64,000 bases of DNA from contig NC_088315.1 of the NCBI RefSeq assembly GCF_910592395.1, positions 7,256,501 to 7,320,500 of the forward strand. Direction: 5' to 3'. Below the pieces are notes generated by a model. It worked only from the letters and a program-made list of their open reading frames with translations, did no database searches and was not told the DNA's origin. This document shows positions 33,601 through 44,800 of the stretch, one piece after another. Numbering within the stretch: position 1 is the stretch's first letter; each line of letters starts with the position of its first letter. This DNA comes from Lineus longissimus. Taxonomy: Eukaryota > Nemertea > Pilidiophora > Heteronemertea > Lineidae. The position numbers were made by a program, and so were the translations under genes.

Positions 33601-36139
33601 TCATCAGGGGTCATAGCATAATTTTGAACTTTTGGTTTGCGCTGGTGCCAATGATTTCACTTTCGACAAGTGAGGTCCCATTATTGAGATTTATGGGTTA
33701 AGTCATTCCTTGTCATTGTGATGATAAAACATTGTCCTTTAACGGTTCAACATTGACATCTTCTTGCTCAAAGTCATGCAGAAGCAGCTATAAATTTCCT
33801 GTTCATGATAAATGGTGTCAAGTAATTCTTGGTGGTATGCATTTTGTCCTGGTTAGCTACAGTTTAATTTGGATGTTCTTTAAGTATTTTTCGACAAAAT
33901 TGTCAGTTTTGATTAAAAGAATACCGAAGCTATCAAAATACATTGTTGTGATTCATAAATCATAATGGCAGAGTTTTTTTAAGATAGTGCAGAAATCCCT
34001 AGCGAGCTATCTGCGGCTCCAGAAGATTTCGTCATCCTGGCCAAACAATCACCAAGTCCTCCAAGGGCTTGAAATGGACTCTAACGAAGCGAAGACATCC
34101 AGCGATACCTAAATCCTATTGATTACATGGTATGTGAGATACATAAAGCGGAATAAAAAAGGATAGATATTTCAATGATCTTGATTCTAGATCGCTCCGA
34201 GTTCTACAGACTCCATTATCTAATATTGACCCGGTGCCCTGCTTGCGGCTCCTGGGCAAAAACGCCGCAGTCACAATCAAGATATTTGATGTAATTTCTG
34301 ACCTTTCGGAATCTAACTCTAAATATGAGATTATTTATTTGCAGTTCAATCGACGGTAGCCTGCGGCACACCGTCAACAACGATGGAAGCCAATTGTCTC
34401 ATAATCTGATTCGCCGAAATGAACTCATTTGCTTCAATAAGTCAATGTTCTTAAACTGCTTAAGGTGATGAAATAAGACTATGCGCAATTACGGCGTGTA
34501 TTTTGAAAGTTTTGATTGTAATGCTATTCTTTTATAAGCGGGCTGTTACCTTGAAGGTGTGTTGCTTGAGATTTCATTGCAATCGTTTGTGGATGGTGGG
34601 CGATCTTAGTTTAAAGTGTCTCTGTATACCAAAGGAGGAAGCAGCAAGTTTGAAGGCGGAGTTGGTGGGTGAGGATGCTAAAAGCCACAGATTCAAGTTG
34701 TAACCTCTTTAATTGAGAATGGAATGGAATCGCAACTAAGTTTCATGTAATGTGCTATATATTCACATTCTGCAATTAGAGAAGTCCACCTGGACATATA
34801 GACTAAATGAGATGGTCGTCCAGAGCATTCAGGCAATAGCGATTTAACCATCTATTGTAGCAGAAGTAGGCAAAACTGACAAAAAGATACTGATTTTGTG
34901 AAAACAAGTCTATGACAAACTGATATCAAGTATGAGTATTCCTCCCATTAACTGGCTTTAGTGTCAGAGATCTGCTTTGCTTTGATTTATTCTGATGACA
35001 GAAGCGCTGCTTTTGGTTTAGTTGAGATGTCAGAGGGAATCCCATCAAGCTGTTTTGAACCACAACAAGAACTCCCACCATAGGCTCTTATGTCAAAAGA
35101 GGCAGTTGACTGTCAGGCCCTTGGGCCTCTTGTTGAAAGGTGAAACTAAAAAGATGTTATCTGAAGATTCACAGAAGACATCTAACCATCTCCAAGCCTT
35201 GTTTAGGTTGCTTCTCTTGGATACATGGACATAACATTGCTGTTGTAGACATATTAAAGGCCAGCGTCATATGTTTGCATGTCACCAACCGGGAATCGGT
35301 AATAAACATATCCACAACTTATTTATAACGCATGCAAATGCAATGAAACTTGGCACGTGTAGCTTATGTGTATCAGTCTACATATCAACATTGTTGAAAG
35401 TTGTATTCAGTACACATTTTCATAATACAATATTCTCAAATTCAAGTTCGATTTTCAAATTTTGAATGCATAAAGCTGTCATTTAAGGCTATCCAATATG
35501 ATGTTATAATCACAATGCTTGCCCCAATTCTAATAAAAGTTTTGTTCTCTGTGCATGCTTACAATTATTCCCGATTATAACTGCGGACAAAACATGCCCT
35601 ATTTCTTTATTAATATCCCCTTTGTTCTCATAACCATTGTTAAAGAGACAACAAATTTCTTAAAAGTAGAAAGAATTTTGTAGAATCTCAAAGGCCAAGA
35701 TAATGAATTTTTTGAATGGAATTCGCTGAAAAGAAAGGCCACAATTTCTATACATATTTGACACTTGGAGTAAGAATAGTCATCAGTGTTTCTGACTTAC
35801 TTCGATGCAAAGCTTTGTGTATTGTTTGCCAGGTTACCATTCTTTTGGTGATAGCTGTAGTTAAAGATAGTCTGGAAAGCTTCCAGCCCGTTGTGAAATA
35901 TTGATATAGGATACACGCTATGCTTAGAAGGTGTATTCAAATGTGCATGGTCATCACCTATATTTGGCAAACCCAAACTTCTAAATGCTAACCTAAAGAA
36001 ATGGGGCATATTTCCAATGGTTTAACGACAGACATTCTGCAAAAGAAGATATTGTCACTTCCCAAAAAAGGAATTTGCAAAAAAGGATGGATATGACACA
36101 CGGAATTGACCATTATCACTAATTCATTGACCGACTAAT
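27627..36139. other. Long noncoding stretch
   Basis: No gene recognised. Visible features: CpG-richer complex blocks at about 28,140-28,960, 31,000-31,260 and 33,990-34,500; a 217-bp imperfect duplication (GAGTAAATT at 31416 and 31633, each followed by CATGTCGGG and TGTTTATCA); a cluster of short TTAAGCAATCT-like repeats at about 32,270-32,390; and an open segment bounded by good splice sites at 34345-34464 on the plus strand. Confidence 0.4.
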
Positions 36140-36897
36140 TTCAACCTGGGAAAAAGCATGTTGTATTGAGTCATGACAAAGCCATCAGAAAACGTTGGTC
36201 ATCACCATTTTGTCGAATGTGGAGAATGTGTCACCGAAGCACTTTCTCCCAATTGACCACCTTTTGGATCCGTCCATTTGTTGACCAAATTCATTTGGGG
36301 TACTAGATATTGTCCTTGCATGGAAAAAACTAAGTCATAAAGGTCATGTCCATTAGAAAATGTTGCTCATCAAAAAATATCAAATATTTAGTTTTGTGTC
36401 ACCAGGGAGTACAGTGGGAGCTCTCCGAGTGGATACCTCTGTTAGCAGGACAACTTCTCTTTTAAGGACACTGATTTTGGTCCCAAATTAGTCATTTTCA
36501 TTCAATTTAACCTTTGTATGCAGGACACTTCTCTAGCATTTGTCAATTCTTGGGGTGTCTTTAATACTTGCACCCAAATTGACCACCTCATGGGTCCGTC
36601 CATCAGTTAACCAATTCATTTGGGGTAGGATTGGAGCCAAGGGGTCTCATCCTTGCTGGTAAAAAGCATGTTGTAGTGACTAATGGTAATGTGCTGTCCA
36701 TCAAAAAAGCTGTTCATCAAATTTTTGTCAACAATAAGAAATATCACAAATGTGTCACCAAAAGCAAATGGATTCGAATTGACCAACTCAGTCAATTATT
36801 TGACTTGATCATCTATGTCAGTTTTTGCTTGGAAAAGCATATTGTTGCGACTAATCGTAGCGTCCCTTCCATCAGAATTGTTCCAATTCTCCATTAG
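36140..36897. repeat. Degenerate tandem array interrupted by a family 1 MITE
   Basis: Blocks with AAAAAGCATGTTGTA, CCATCA and GTGTCACC recur several times; CCCAATTGACCACC at 36249 and CCCAAATTGACCACC at 36573 mark two copies 324 bp apart, or about 164 bp once the inserted MITE (36412-36570) is removed. A further diverged copy begins near 36775. The 88-codon frame at 36631 shows the internal repeat at protein level but is probably not a gene. Confidence 0.65.
36412..36570. mobile_element. Family 1 MITE, diverged copy
   Basis: Starts CAGTGGGAGCTCTCC after TA (36410-36411) and keeps GGACACTGATTTTGGTCCC and CAGGACACTTCTCTAG; the right end is decayed. Confidence 0.65.
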
Positions 36898-37558
36898 AGT
36901 TGTTGCATCTTTTTCTGGTTATCACTTTTTCATCTGGTATGAGTCATTGAGACAAATGCCGGATAATCACCACAGATGACCAACATCATCAACAGAATTG
37001 GTATTTCTTTAGTCGGTTTGCTGTCATAACCTAGGACTGATATTGGGTCGGTCTCAGTACTAACAGGACCAGTTTATGATTGGTCCTTCTACTCGATAAG
37101 CAGCTTGGCTTGGTTGGTTCTCCACTGGACTGCCATGTTAGTGTCCAACATCAACTGAAATGTTAATTTTTTGTTGGTTTGCTGTCATCTCACAAGTCCC
37201 AAATCCCAGGCTGGTCATTCTTACGACATCTGGAGTAGCTTTCAGCAACAGCTAATGTAGGGTTTGTTCTATCGATAGGTGAGCTCAGTTGGTTCACAGC
37301 ATGTCTGGAAGAAGGACCAAACAGCCAGCAATGCCCCTCATATCCATGGCTATTGCCTGACTTGAAACCCTTCACCTCATATCGATTGTACTTCTTGTAC
37401 TCTATTGTGAAACAAGGCAAACTTGAAACCTAAGCACTTGTACGTAGACCATTGTGAAAGATCTTGTACTTTATGTCCATTTACTTTAAGGATCGCTTTG
37501 GTAAGCGCTGACATCGAGTGTTGCCATTTCCTGATGCAGCCATCTACCTTAAAGGGAC

Positions 37559-37591
<33 letters not shown>

Positions 37592-38450
37592 TTATTTGAT
37601 TTAAAGTGCTAAAATAATGGTGCATACATTTTCTAAGCACTGTACATAATATTAAATGAGTACATTAAAAGTGGTGATTTCATGAGGATAAAAAACAGTT
37701 TAAAAACATCCGGAAAATATCAATATTTAAAACATGTATGGCCTACTCTGAATATGTTAGGATAAAAAGATGAGTTTTGAGTTTACTCTTAAAAGTGTTT
37801 AGCACAGTGACATCACGTAACCAGCTTGGAAGGGCGTTCCACAGCCCCGCGGCCCGGACACACAGAGATCGATCCCCGAAGACCCCATTTGAACGTGGGA
37901 TGGCAAGGAGCCAAGGGTCATCCGAGGACCGAAGTCTGCGGCCGGGCGCACGGAGACTGAGAAGTTCCTTCATATACTGTGGGCTCTCCTCATGATGGAT
38001 GACCTTGTGGGTTGTGAGAAGAACTTTGTAGTCGATACGTGATGTCACCGGCAACCAATGAAGAGATTTTAAAATAGGGGTTATGTGCTCTCTCTTTTTG
38101 GACCTGGTTAAGAGGCGAGCACTAGCATTTTGTGCTTTTTGAAGGCGCTGGATTTCACAGCCCGGTAATCCGAGCAAAAGACCGTTTTGGAAATCCAGGC
38201 GAGATGTTATTAGCGCATTTATTACTCTGGCACAGGTGGTATTGTCCAGGTATCGTCTGATCTTTGCTATTCTATGGATCTGATAGTAAACCCCCCTCAC
38301 CACTTGGGACACCTGTTGTGACATAGACATGTTTGCATCAAAAACAGCACCAAGATTTCGAACCTGAGATGAGGGAGTAACAGAGGATGATCCGATCTGG
38401 ATTGAAGGAAGTGGCTCAAGTCTTGACAGCTTTCTCTTCGGGCATCTTGA
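37559..38450 (-). mobile_element. 5'-truncated CR1/L2-type LINE with (TAA)n tail
   Basis: On the minus strand an intact frame of about 235 codons (38450 to the stop at 37743) encodes the C-terminal end of a non-LTR retrotransposon reverse transcriptase. It has RNLGAVFDANMSM, ITSRLDFQNGLLLGLP, LQKAQNASARLLT, HITPILKSLHWLPV and RIDYKVLLTTHK, then LWNALPSWLRD and FKSKLKTHLF, all typical of CR1/L2-like elements. A ~150-bp 3' UTR and a TAA/TTA microsatellite (37559-37591) complete the 3' end. The polymerase active site and endonuclease are missing, as expected for 5' truncation. The frame is uninterrupted, so the insertion is fairly recent. It cannot transpose by itself. Confidence 0.92.
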
Positions 38451-38868
38451 ATGAATGAATGAAATTGTCATTTATATAGCGCCCGTATCACTGGAACAAT
38501 GTTCACAGGCGCTCATAAGCTTGCACAAACAAATATGTTTTTCTCCAAACTGAATTATTGAAAAATCATTAATCACTTCTCCACCAAGTGAGTGTAGCTG
38601 AAGGCCAACCTAAAAGCAGCCAGCTATGTCCTAAACTGCCCCGAAACACTAGCCAAAATCATTATCAAAGATCATTAGTGGGTCACTCTGCATGGTGGCA
38701 GGCTAGCTCATCTCCCTCTGGCCACCTGATGTCCTGGACACAGGTTGAGTGAATTGCCCAGGACAGGAGGAATCTTGAGGACAACCTATGCTCCACTTGG
38801 AGTAACAGGGTATGAGTCAAGTAAGTCCTCCTTGCCACCTAAATCACACGCACAAGTTGTCCCTTTAA
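38448..38868 (-). mobile_element. SINE-like element with (ATTC)n tail
   Basis: On the minus strand the sequence ends in GGGCGCTATATAAATGACA and then (ATTC)n (38448-38462), a tail type common for invertebrate SINEs and LINEs. The body includes GAACATTGTTCCAGTGATAC and a CTGTCCTGGGCAATTCACTC segment. No tRNA head was identified. It directly abuts the LINE fragment. Confidence 0.5.
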
Positions 38869-41800
38869 GATCACTCCTCCAGAAACGTCTAGACGTATTG
38901 CTTAACTTTCTGTATCATCAGTATGAGCACATCAAGTGTCACTGTGGGCTTAATTGCTGCAGAATTGTGTTGTGAAGTCGGCATAATTAAAAGGGTTTGT
39001 CTGAATCTGGGAAGAAAAAGTGAGGGAAGTTTCAAAACCTTAGGGACATTGATCAAGTCCAATACTAGGAGGTGAATTCATATTTGGCAATCTTCTGTCT
39101 GTAAGAAAGTACACATAATGGACACATACTTGAATGGCGGCCAACGACATAATGCTTTCCAAACATATTTACTCATGTCTTGCAAAATAAGTACTTTTTC
39201 ACGAGACCCTCAATAAATGTAGAAGAAGCCTCACCTCATCTGATGTCTGAGGGCTATTGAGACTGCATGAAATAATCCCTTATGACTTTTAAAGAGATTT
39301 CGTCTGAATAATAGCCCTCATCTGACTCGATGAAAGTCAGATTTTTTCAAGAAGGTGAAAACCTATTACAGAACATGTATACATTTACAAAAAATCTTCT
39401 TTGAATTAGGTGGAGGAGTCTGTAAGATTTTGTTGGACGCACTCAAAAAATATTGTATTTCTTTTGACTGTTTGACTCAAAATGGATTAAGGTTAATGTT
39501 TTTATGGATATTTTTATATCACAGCTTTTTTATTGAACCTTTTGCCTTAATGCATACAATGTATGTTTTAGGTCTTAGAAAAACATTACGTTTGGCGTAG
39601 TTTCAGTAATATAAACCATACATGTCCATCAAAGATGTCTCTTGAAGTATACTGACTGACTGTATAGGCTGTTAACTGGGTTGAGCATTTTCCCTATCTT
39701 CACATTTAAGAATACACCCCAAAGGTTCAGAGACAAATGGTATATTACTATAGTTGCTTGTTGACACCAGTTATTCCACAAACCTAATATAGAATTCCTT
39801 TTTTTTTCTGTATTAAAATGCAGAATAAAGTAGTTGAGATTTTGAGCATGGGTATTCGGCACATTTTTTGCGTCCCCTGGCACTAATATTACCACTTTAA
39901 GGTCGTTTAAAGCTGGAGCTTGAGTTAGATGGAAAATTGAAACTGGGGGTTAACACATAGAGTACCATTGTACTTGTACCTCATTACTATCATCAGCACA
40001 TTGTACTTATAGTGCATCTAATGGTCGACCAACACCTTGAGTGTTACCATCGAGCGACGCTTCTCCGATGGATGCCATTCGTCAAGGCATGATGCTATGA
40101 CAATCCTTCAATAAACGTTTGCGTCGTCAAACAGTGAGTGGGCCCCTCGGCCATGTGTCATCGCCACCACCATCAGCATCCACATTTGAATACAACGCCG
40201 TAATTGTCGTCCATTGTTGTGAGATGGGGGTCGGTCTGAATCACGAATCGATGTTCTCGCCGAAAGCTTCGTTTAATGCAGCACGGAGCAAATACTTGGA
40301 TGAGTAAGAAAGGAAAATCAGCTTAGAATGGTAATTGCTCGCCATTGGTGGGAGGGAGTAACCGTCTGTTGAAGGCAGAAACCAGCTCACATTCGACGTA
40401 GGGATGTAGAGGATGACTCTGGAATGCCCCTCAGTTACGTGGGGTGTGAGATCGAGGTTGACTAGGTCATACCCGAGGGTTAGCAGGTTAATCAGGAGGG
40501 AAGATATCCACATTTGTATAAACATTCCGGCGCTTAAGAGTGATCTTTTGTTTCTGTGAATCATAACCAATGCGATTTTTTGCATTGGGTGATTTCTGTT
40601 GGAGATCACTTTGTGGGTTGACTTTGTAAATGTTGATCTGACCGTAGCCGCTTCACATTGATTCGATATCCTTTTGGGGACTGACAACAGTGTCTTGTGC
40701 CTAATTCATTTCTTGAAGCATCATCTATTGTTGATATGACTCACAACTTGATTGACTCAAGGTCAGCAGATTTATCTATTAAGAATTTAAGAATACTAGT
40801 CTTTATTAAATCTTGCTGAGACTCAGTTTCCTTATTGCTTATATCAGAGACTTGAAGGCCACTGTTTGAAAACTCAACAGATCTGGCCTACCACCACCCC
40901 ATCCCCCCCCATCCCCAAACATTTGATTGGTGTAAATAAGACAATATCAAGCATGTATATATAGGCATGTTTTTGAAGGTGCTAACAGTGCCTAGCAACT
41001 CATGATGCAGATTATGATAATTTTAAGTACTTAAAAGCATGGTGGCAAGCAAGGATATTATCCCCTCGGCCACCTACATTTCACACTTATGTTGTCCTTC
41101 AAAACATGGTCTTTTAGGTAATATACGGTACTCGATTCTCGCACCTTATCAAACTACCTGTCTGACAGTTCCCACGTTGCATAGCAGGCTTGTTCAAATT
41201 TAACGTCTGTAGAAGCATGGCTTTCAACATGAGAATTTGTTTTCGGACCCCTTTGAGAGAATTTGGGATGAAGGAATTTACTCTCAGTCACCGAGGAGGT
41301 TCAAACTAGCCATATTGCTCTCGAAGAGAAAACGCATCTTCGACTTTAGTTCACTTTGAAAAGCGTTTGAAGAGACGAACTGGACCAATTCTGCAACAGT
41401 TCTCTGGCCTTAAAACAAACAATCTGAATTTGCAGCAAATTCTGCAAGATCACAAAAAATTGATGTGGAGGAGACTCAATTGTTGCCTTCGCTGACAGGA
41501 AATTCTGACTAAACATTTTTTGGCCGGACGGTAGAATTTCACTTTTGCATCTGACTTCATTCAGATTTTAACAGGTTTTCACTGTTTTATTATTTCAGTG
41601 CCTCTTCAGCACTTAGACTAACTTATTTGAACGACAGGGTTCAACTGCAGAGGGAATCTTTTCGGGTCCGTTTTGGATACTTCACCACAGCGAGGTAGGT
41701 ATCATCTTATCGAATTTTTATTTGGGGATGTGACTCAGAACTGTTTAACGACAAGTTTCATCATTCGAAAAGTCAACCACTTGCATAAATAAGTGGAAGC

Positions 41801-44800
41801 AAAATCTGAAAAGGATCTTTTCACAAACTTTTTGGGCCTTGAAAATAAGGGGCTCCAAGAAGCAGCTGGTCAGTCCATCGATGGAAAGGGAACATGGCTT
41901 AAGATCGTCGGGTCTTGCAAGGTTCTTGTCTAACACTTGTAAATAACCCAGCATATAAAATCTTCTTTAAGCTTCCGAATTTTGTAAATATCGCTCCTTG
42001 TACCGCTTTACCCGATCAGCCGTTTTTGGGCCACCTGATAAATATAGACACAGGGCTCTCTGTTGTCGTGTACTGTTACTATAGTCCGGAATCGGTCAAA
42101 TTTTGATGTAACAATGATATTCCAAATAATGCTCATCCCCTTTATAAAAATACATCCCACTCATTGTGTTGTCAGCAGTGCTGCATCTGTCATAAAAAAC
42201 CGAAAGAATGGCCCAGCTCCCACACCTTGAAGTTATCAATCAAATGGAACCAGGAAATGGAACCCATTCATAAAAGTCTGTCATAATGTTGGTAAAGATT
42301 GCATTGTTGTTTGGCCTGAATGAGGAACACTCGAGGCTGTGAGGATGAATTGTGTGTTTGGAGTTTTCTCTGTACCATCTTAGTTGCTGTGACGAGATTA
42401 ACCCTTTTGCTGCGGCTGTTCGCATTTGTATCGAATCCACCAACAGAGTCTAACAAACACGTAAGCTAGAGATAAAATCACTGGATTTTGTCTCAAATCC
42501 AAGATGGGCACCGAAATCCAAAATGGCTGCCAAGTAGCATAAAATTGAGTTACTATATCGACACCTGGATTAAGGCAGCGGGGATTTGGGAATCTTCACA
42601 GGGTTATCAGATCGTCTGTGAACACACTTCGCATCAAATTGCAAACTCTTTTGCACACCACCTTGTTATCTTAGCTTAATTCGTAATTATGTAGGAATAT
42701 CGTATGTAAGTATCTTGACTTCATTCTCTCCTCAAGAACGGCCCACTCCATCTTGACTACCATCCAGGAACCATCTACCCTACCCCCTTCACCACCAAAC
42801 CATCTCAACAAATATGCCATCAGAAAACAATTTGTTTACAATGGCTTTCATGCACCACAACAAGTGGTAAACCCCATACGTTTCTCAATAATTTCTTACC
42901 CAATAACGTGCAATCTAGGTTTGAGGGTTTCGCTGAAATCAAGAACAAATGGTGATTGTCCCACAGTCAATCGGTAGACAAGCCACTTGTTGTAATTTGA
43001 TCACAATTGTTTTAATTGTGCAGCGATTTAAGGCGATCTGGGCTAAGTCAGCGTTGCAGGAGACATCCTTGATATTTTCGATTATTATGAAGTCAGGGAC
43101 ACCTTTCTCACCAGTCTCTCTCGCCAGACCCTTGACGGATCTGCCACAACCACTGAATTGTGATGTGGCATTGGGTACTTCTGTACAAGCCTAATAAGCA
43201 CCGCAATTTTTGTTGCTGCGACCTGCAATCATCATCGCTGCAATTTGTGATAAAAAACTTGTCGTCAGGTGAAAGCGGTAATCTTGTAGGAGAGTCTTGA
43301 GGGAGAAAATTAGTTCACGGGTTATCATGGTGTGGTTCCATACTGGTATTTTTTGGTGATACGGGCTAAATTAGTCCTTACACTCTCTTGACATATTCTG
43401 AGGCGGTTTTCAGCCATGTTCAGGTACTTATCTATTGATATTCCCTCAAAATCTGTACTGGCATCATCACCACATAACATATGAAAGGACACCCATCATA
43501 CAATAACGAAACAATAACATATAATCATCCATAATCATCCATAAAAGCCGTCAACGCATTATATTTTCCTCACGAAACATCGCCACCCTTTTCCCAAGAG
43601 ACGCTGCCACAAACCGCACCATGTCACTTTATGACAACGCCATCCAGACTCCAACTTCCTGTCCCCGAAACCTGCTATTACCCCAACTTTAATACAATGT
43701 AATTTCGAGCTCATACAATGTAATTTTGCATAATTTCTACCTTTCGAACCGTTGTTTGACTGGGGTTGACACCAGGTCTAATATTCACATTACCAGACGG
43801 CAGATTTGGGGCTTACCGCGTCAAAAGACTTAGCAGGGTTGACAGATTGACTTGTGCAGAACGCATTAAGATGATTGTTACAGTCTAATACAAACAGAAC
43901 AGTACAATTTTCTTTATTCTCCTGTGATGTGAAATGTCATAATAATTCATATTTATCGTCGCAGTTTCCACAAACGTGTAATTTCCATTCCTAAAGTGTT
44001 GTAATCTGTCAAAGGGCTGTGGTTGAATTTGCTTGATATCAAATTCACTGATTGTATTCAGGCTGGTCATCAGCCTTGACAGCCAAGACTCAGACAACAG
44101 ATTTGTCTCGGCTGTTCCTCTTTCAAGACTTCGCAGATGTGATGCGGTCAAACTCATGACCACAAAGTTAAGACCATATTGGCCAATGCCAGTGGATTTG
44201 ATCTCCCCGATCTTGGTCATGGATTTATTGTCCGAGTATTGATGTCGCAAGGAGCGAGAATCCTATACTTGTAATTTGATTGTTCTTGATTGACAGGTGC
44301 TTGCTTCTACCAATAATGAATTACTCATAGTCCTTGCTTGATTTGGACATGCCAATATGTATGTGGCTGTCAATATGTCCAAAGATGATGACCGCGTTGG
44401 TTTGGGATGTTCGATTGTAAGGGAGAAGATAAGCCGTATATCTGGATGGAATTATATGTTGATTTGGTGACGACTTCTCCTGAACTGTGTGCCTGAATTT
44501 GGATCCAGGCCATTTCTTGGAGGGCAGAATGTCAAATTTGAGATATTTTTGTGTTACATTGTACTTTTGATTATTTACACGCGGTGTAACTTGAGAAAGA
44601 TATCAATTTCTCAGTGAACTCCTGTTTGAAATTGCCATTTGGGTTTCAACACAATCCCTGAGTAAGGTTTGATCCCTGCTTAATGGTACAAGACAAAAGG
44701 CAGAACCTGATCAAATCCATATCAGTAGGAATCTCCAATCAATCAGGACTTGTAATTCTTGTACCCCAAACAACCTACTGTTGTCAAGAATAAAACTAGA

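Larger units (their letters stand above)
37549..38868. repeat. TTAA-flanked inverted ends enclosing LINE and SINE-like sequence
   Basis: TTAAAGGGACAA at 37549-37560 and its exact reverse complement TTGTCCCTTTAA at 38857-38868 bracket 1.3 kb. TTAA plus AGGG ends resemble family 3 MITEs, although the next bases differ. It may be a MITE split by the LINE and by another element, or a chance pairing of two ends. Confidence 0.45.
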
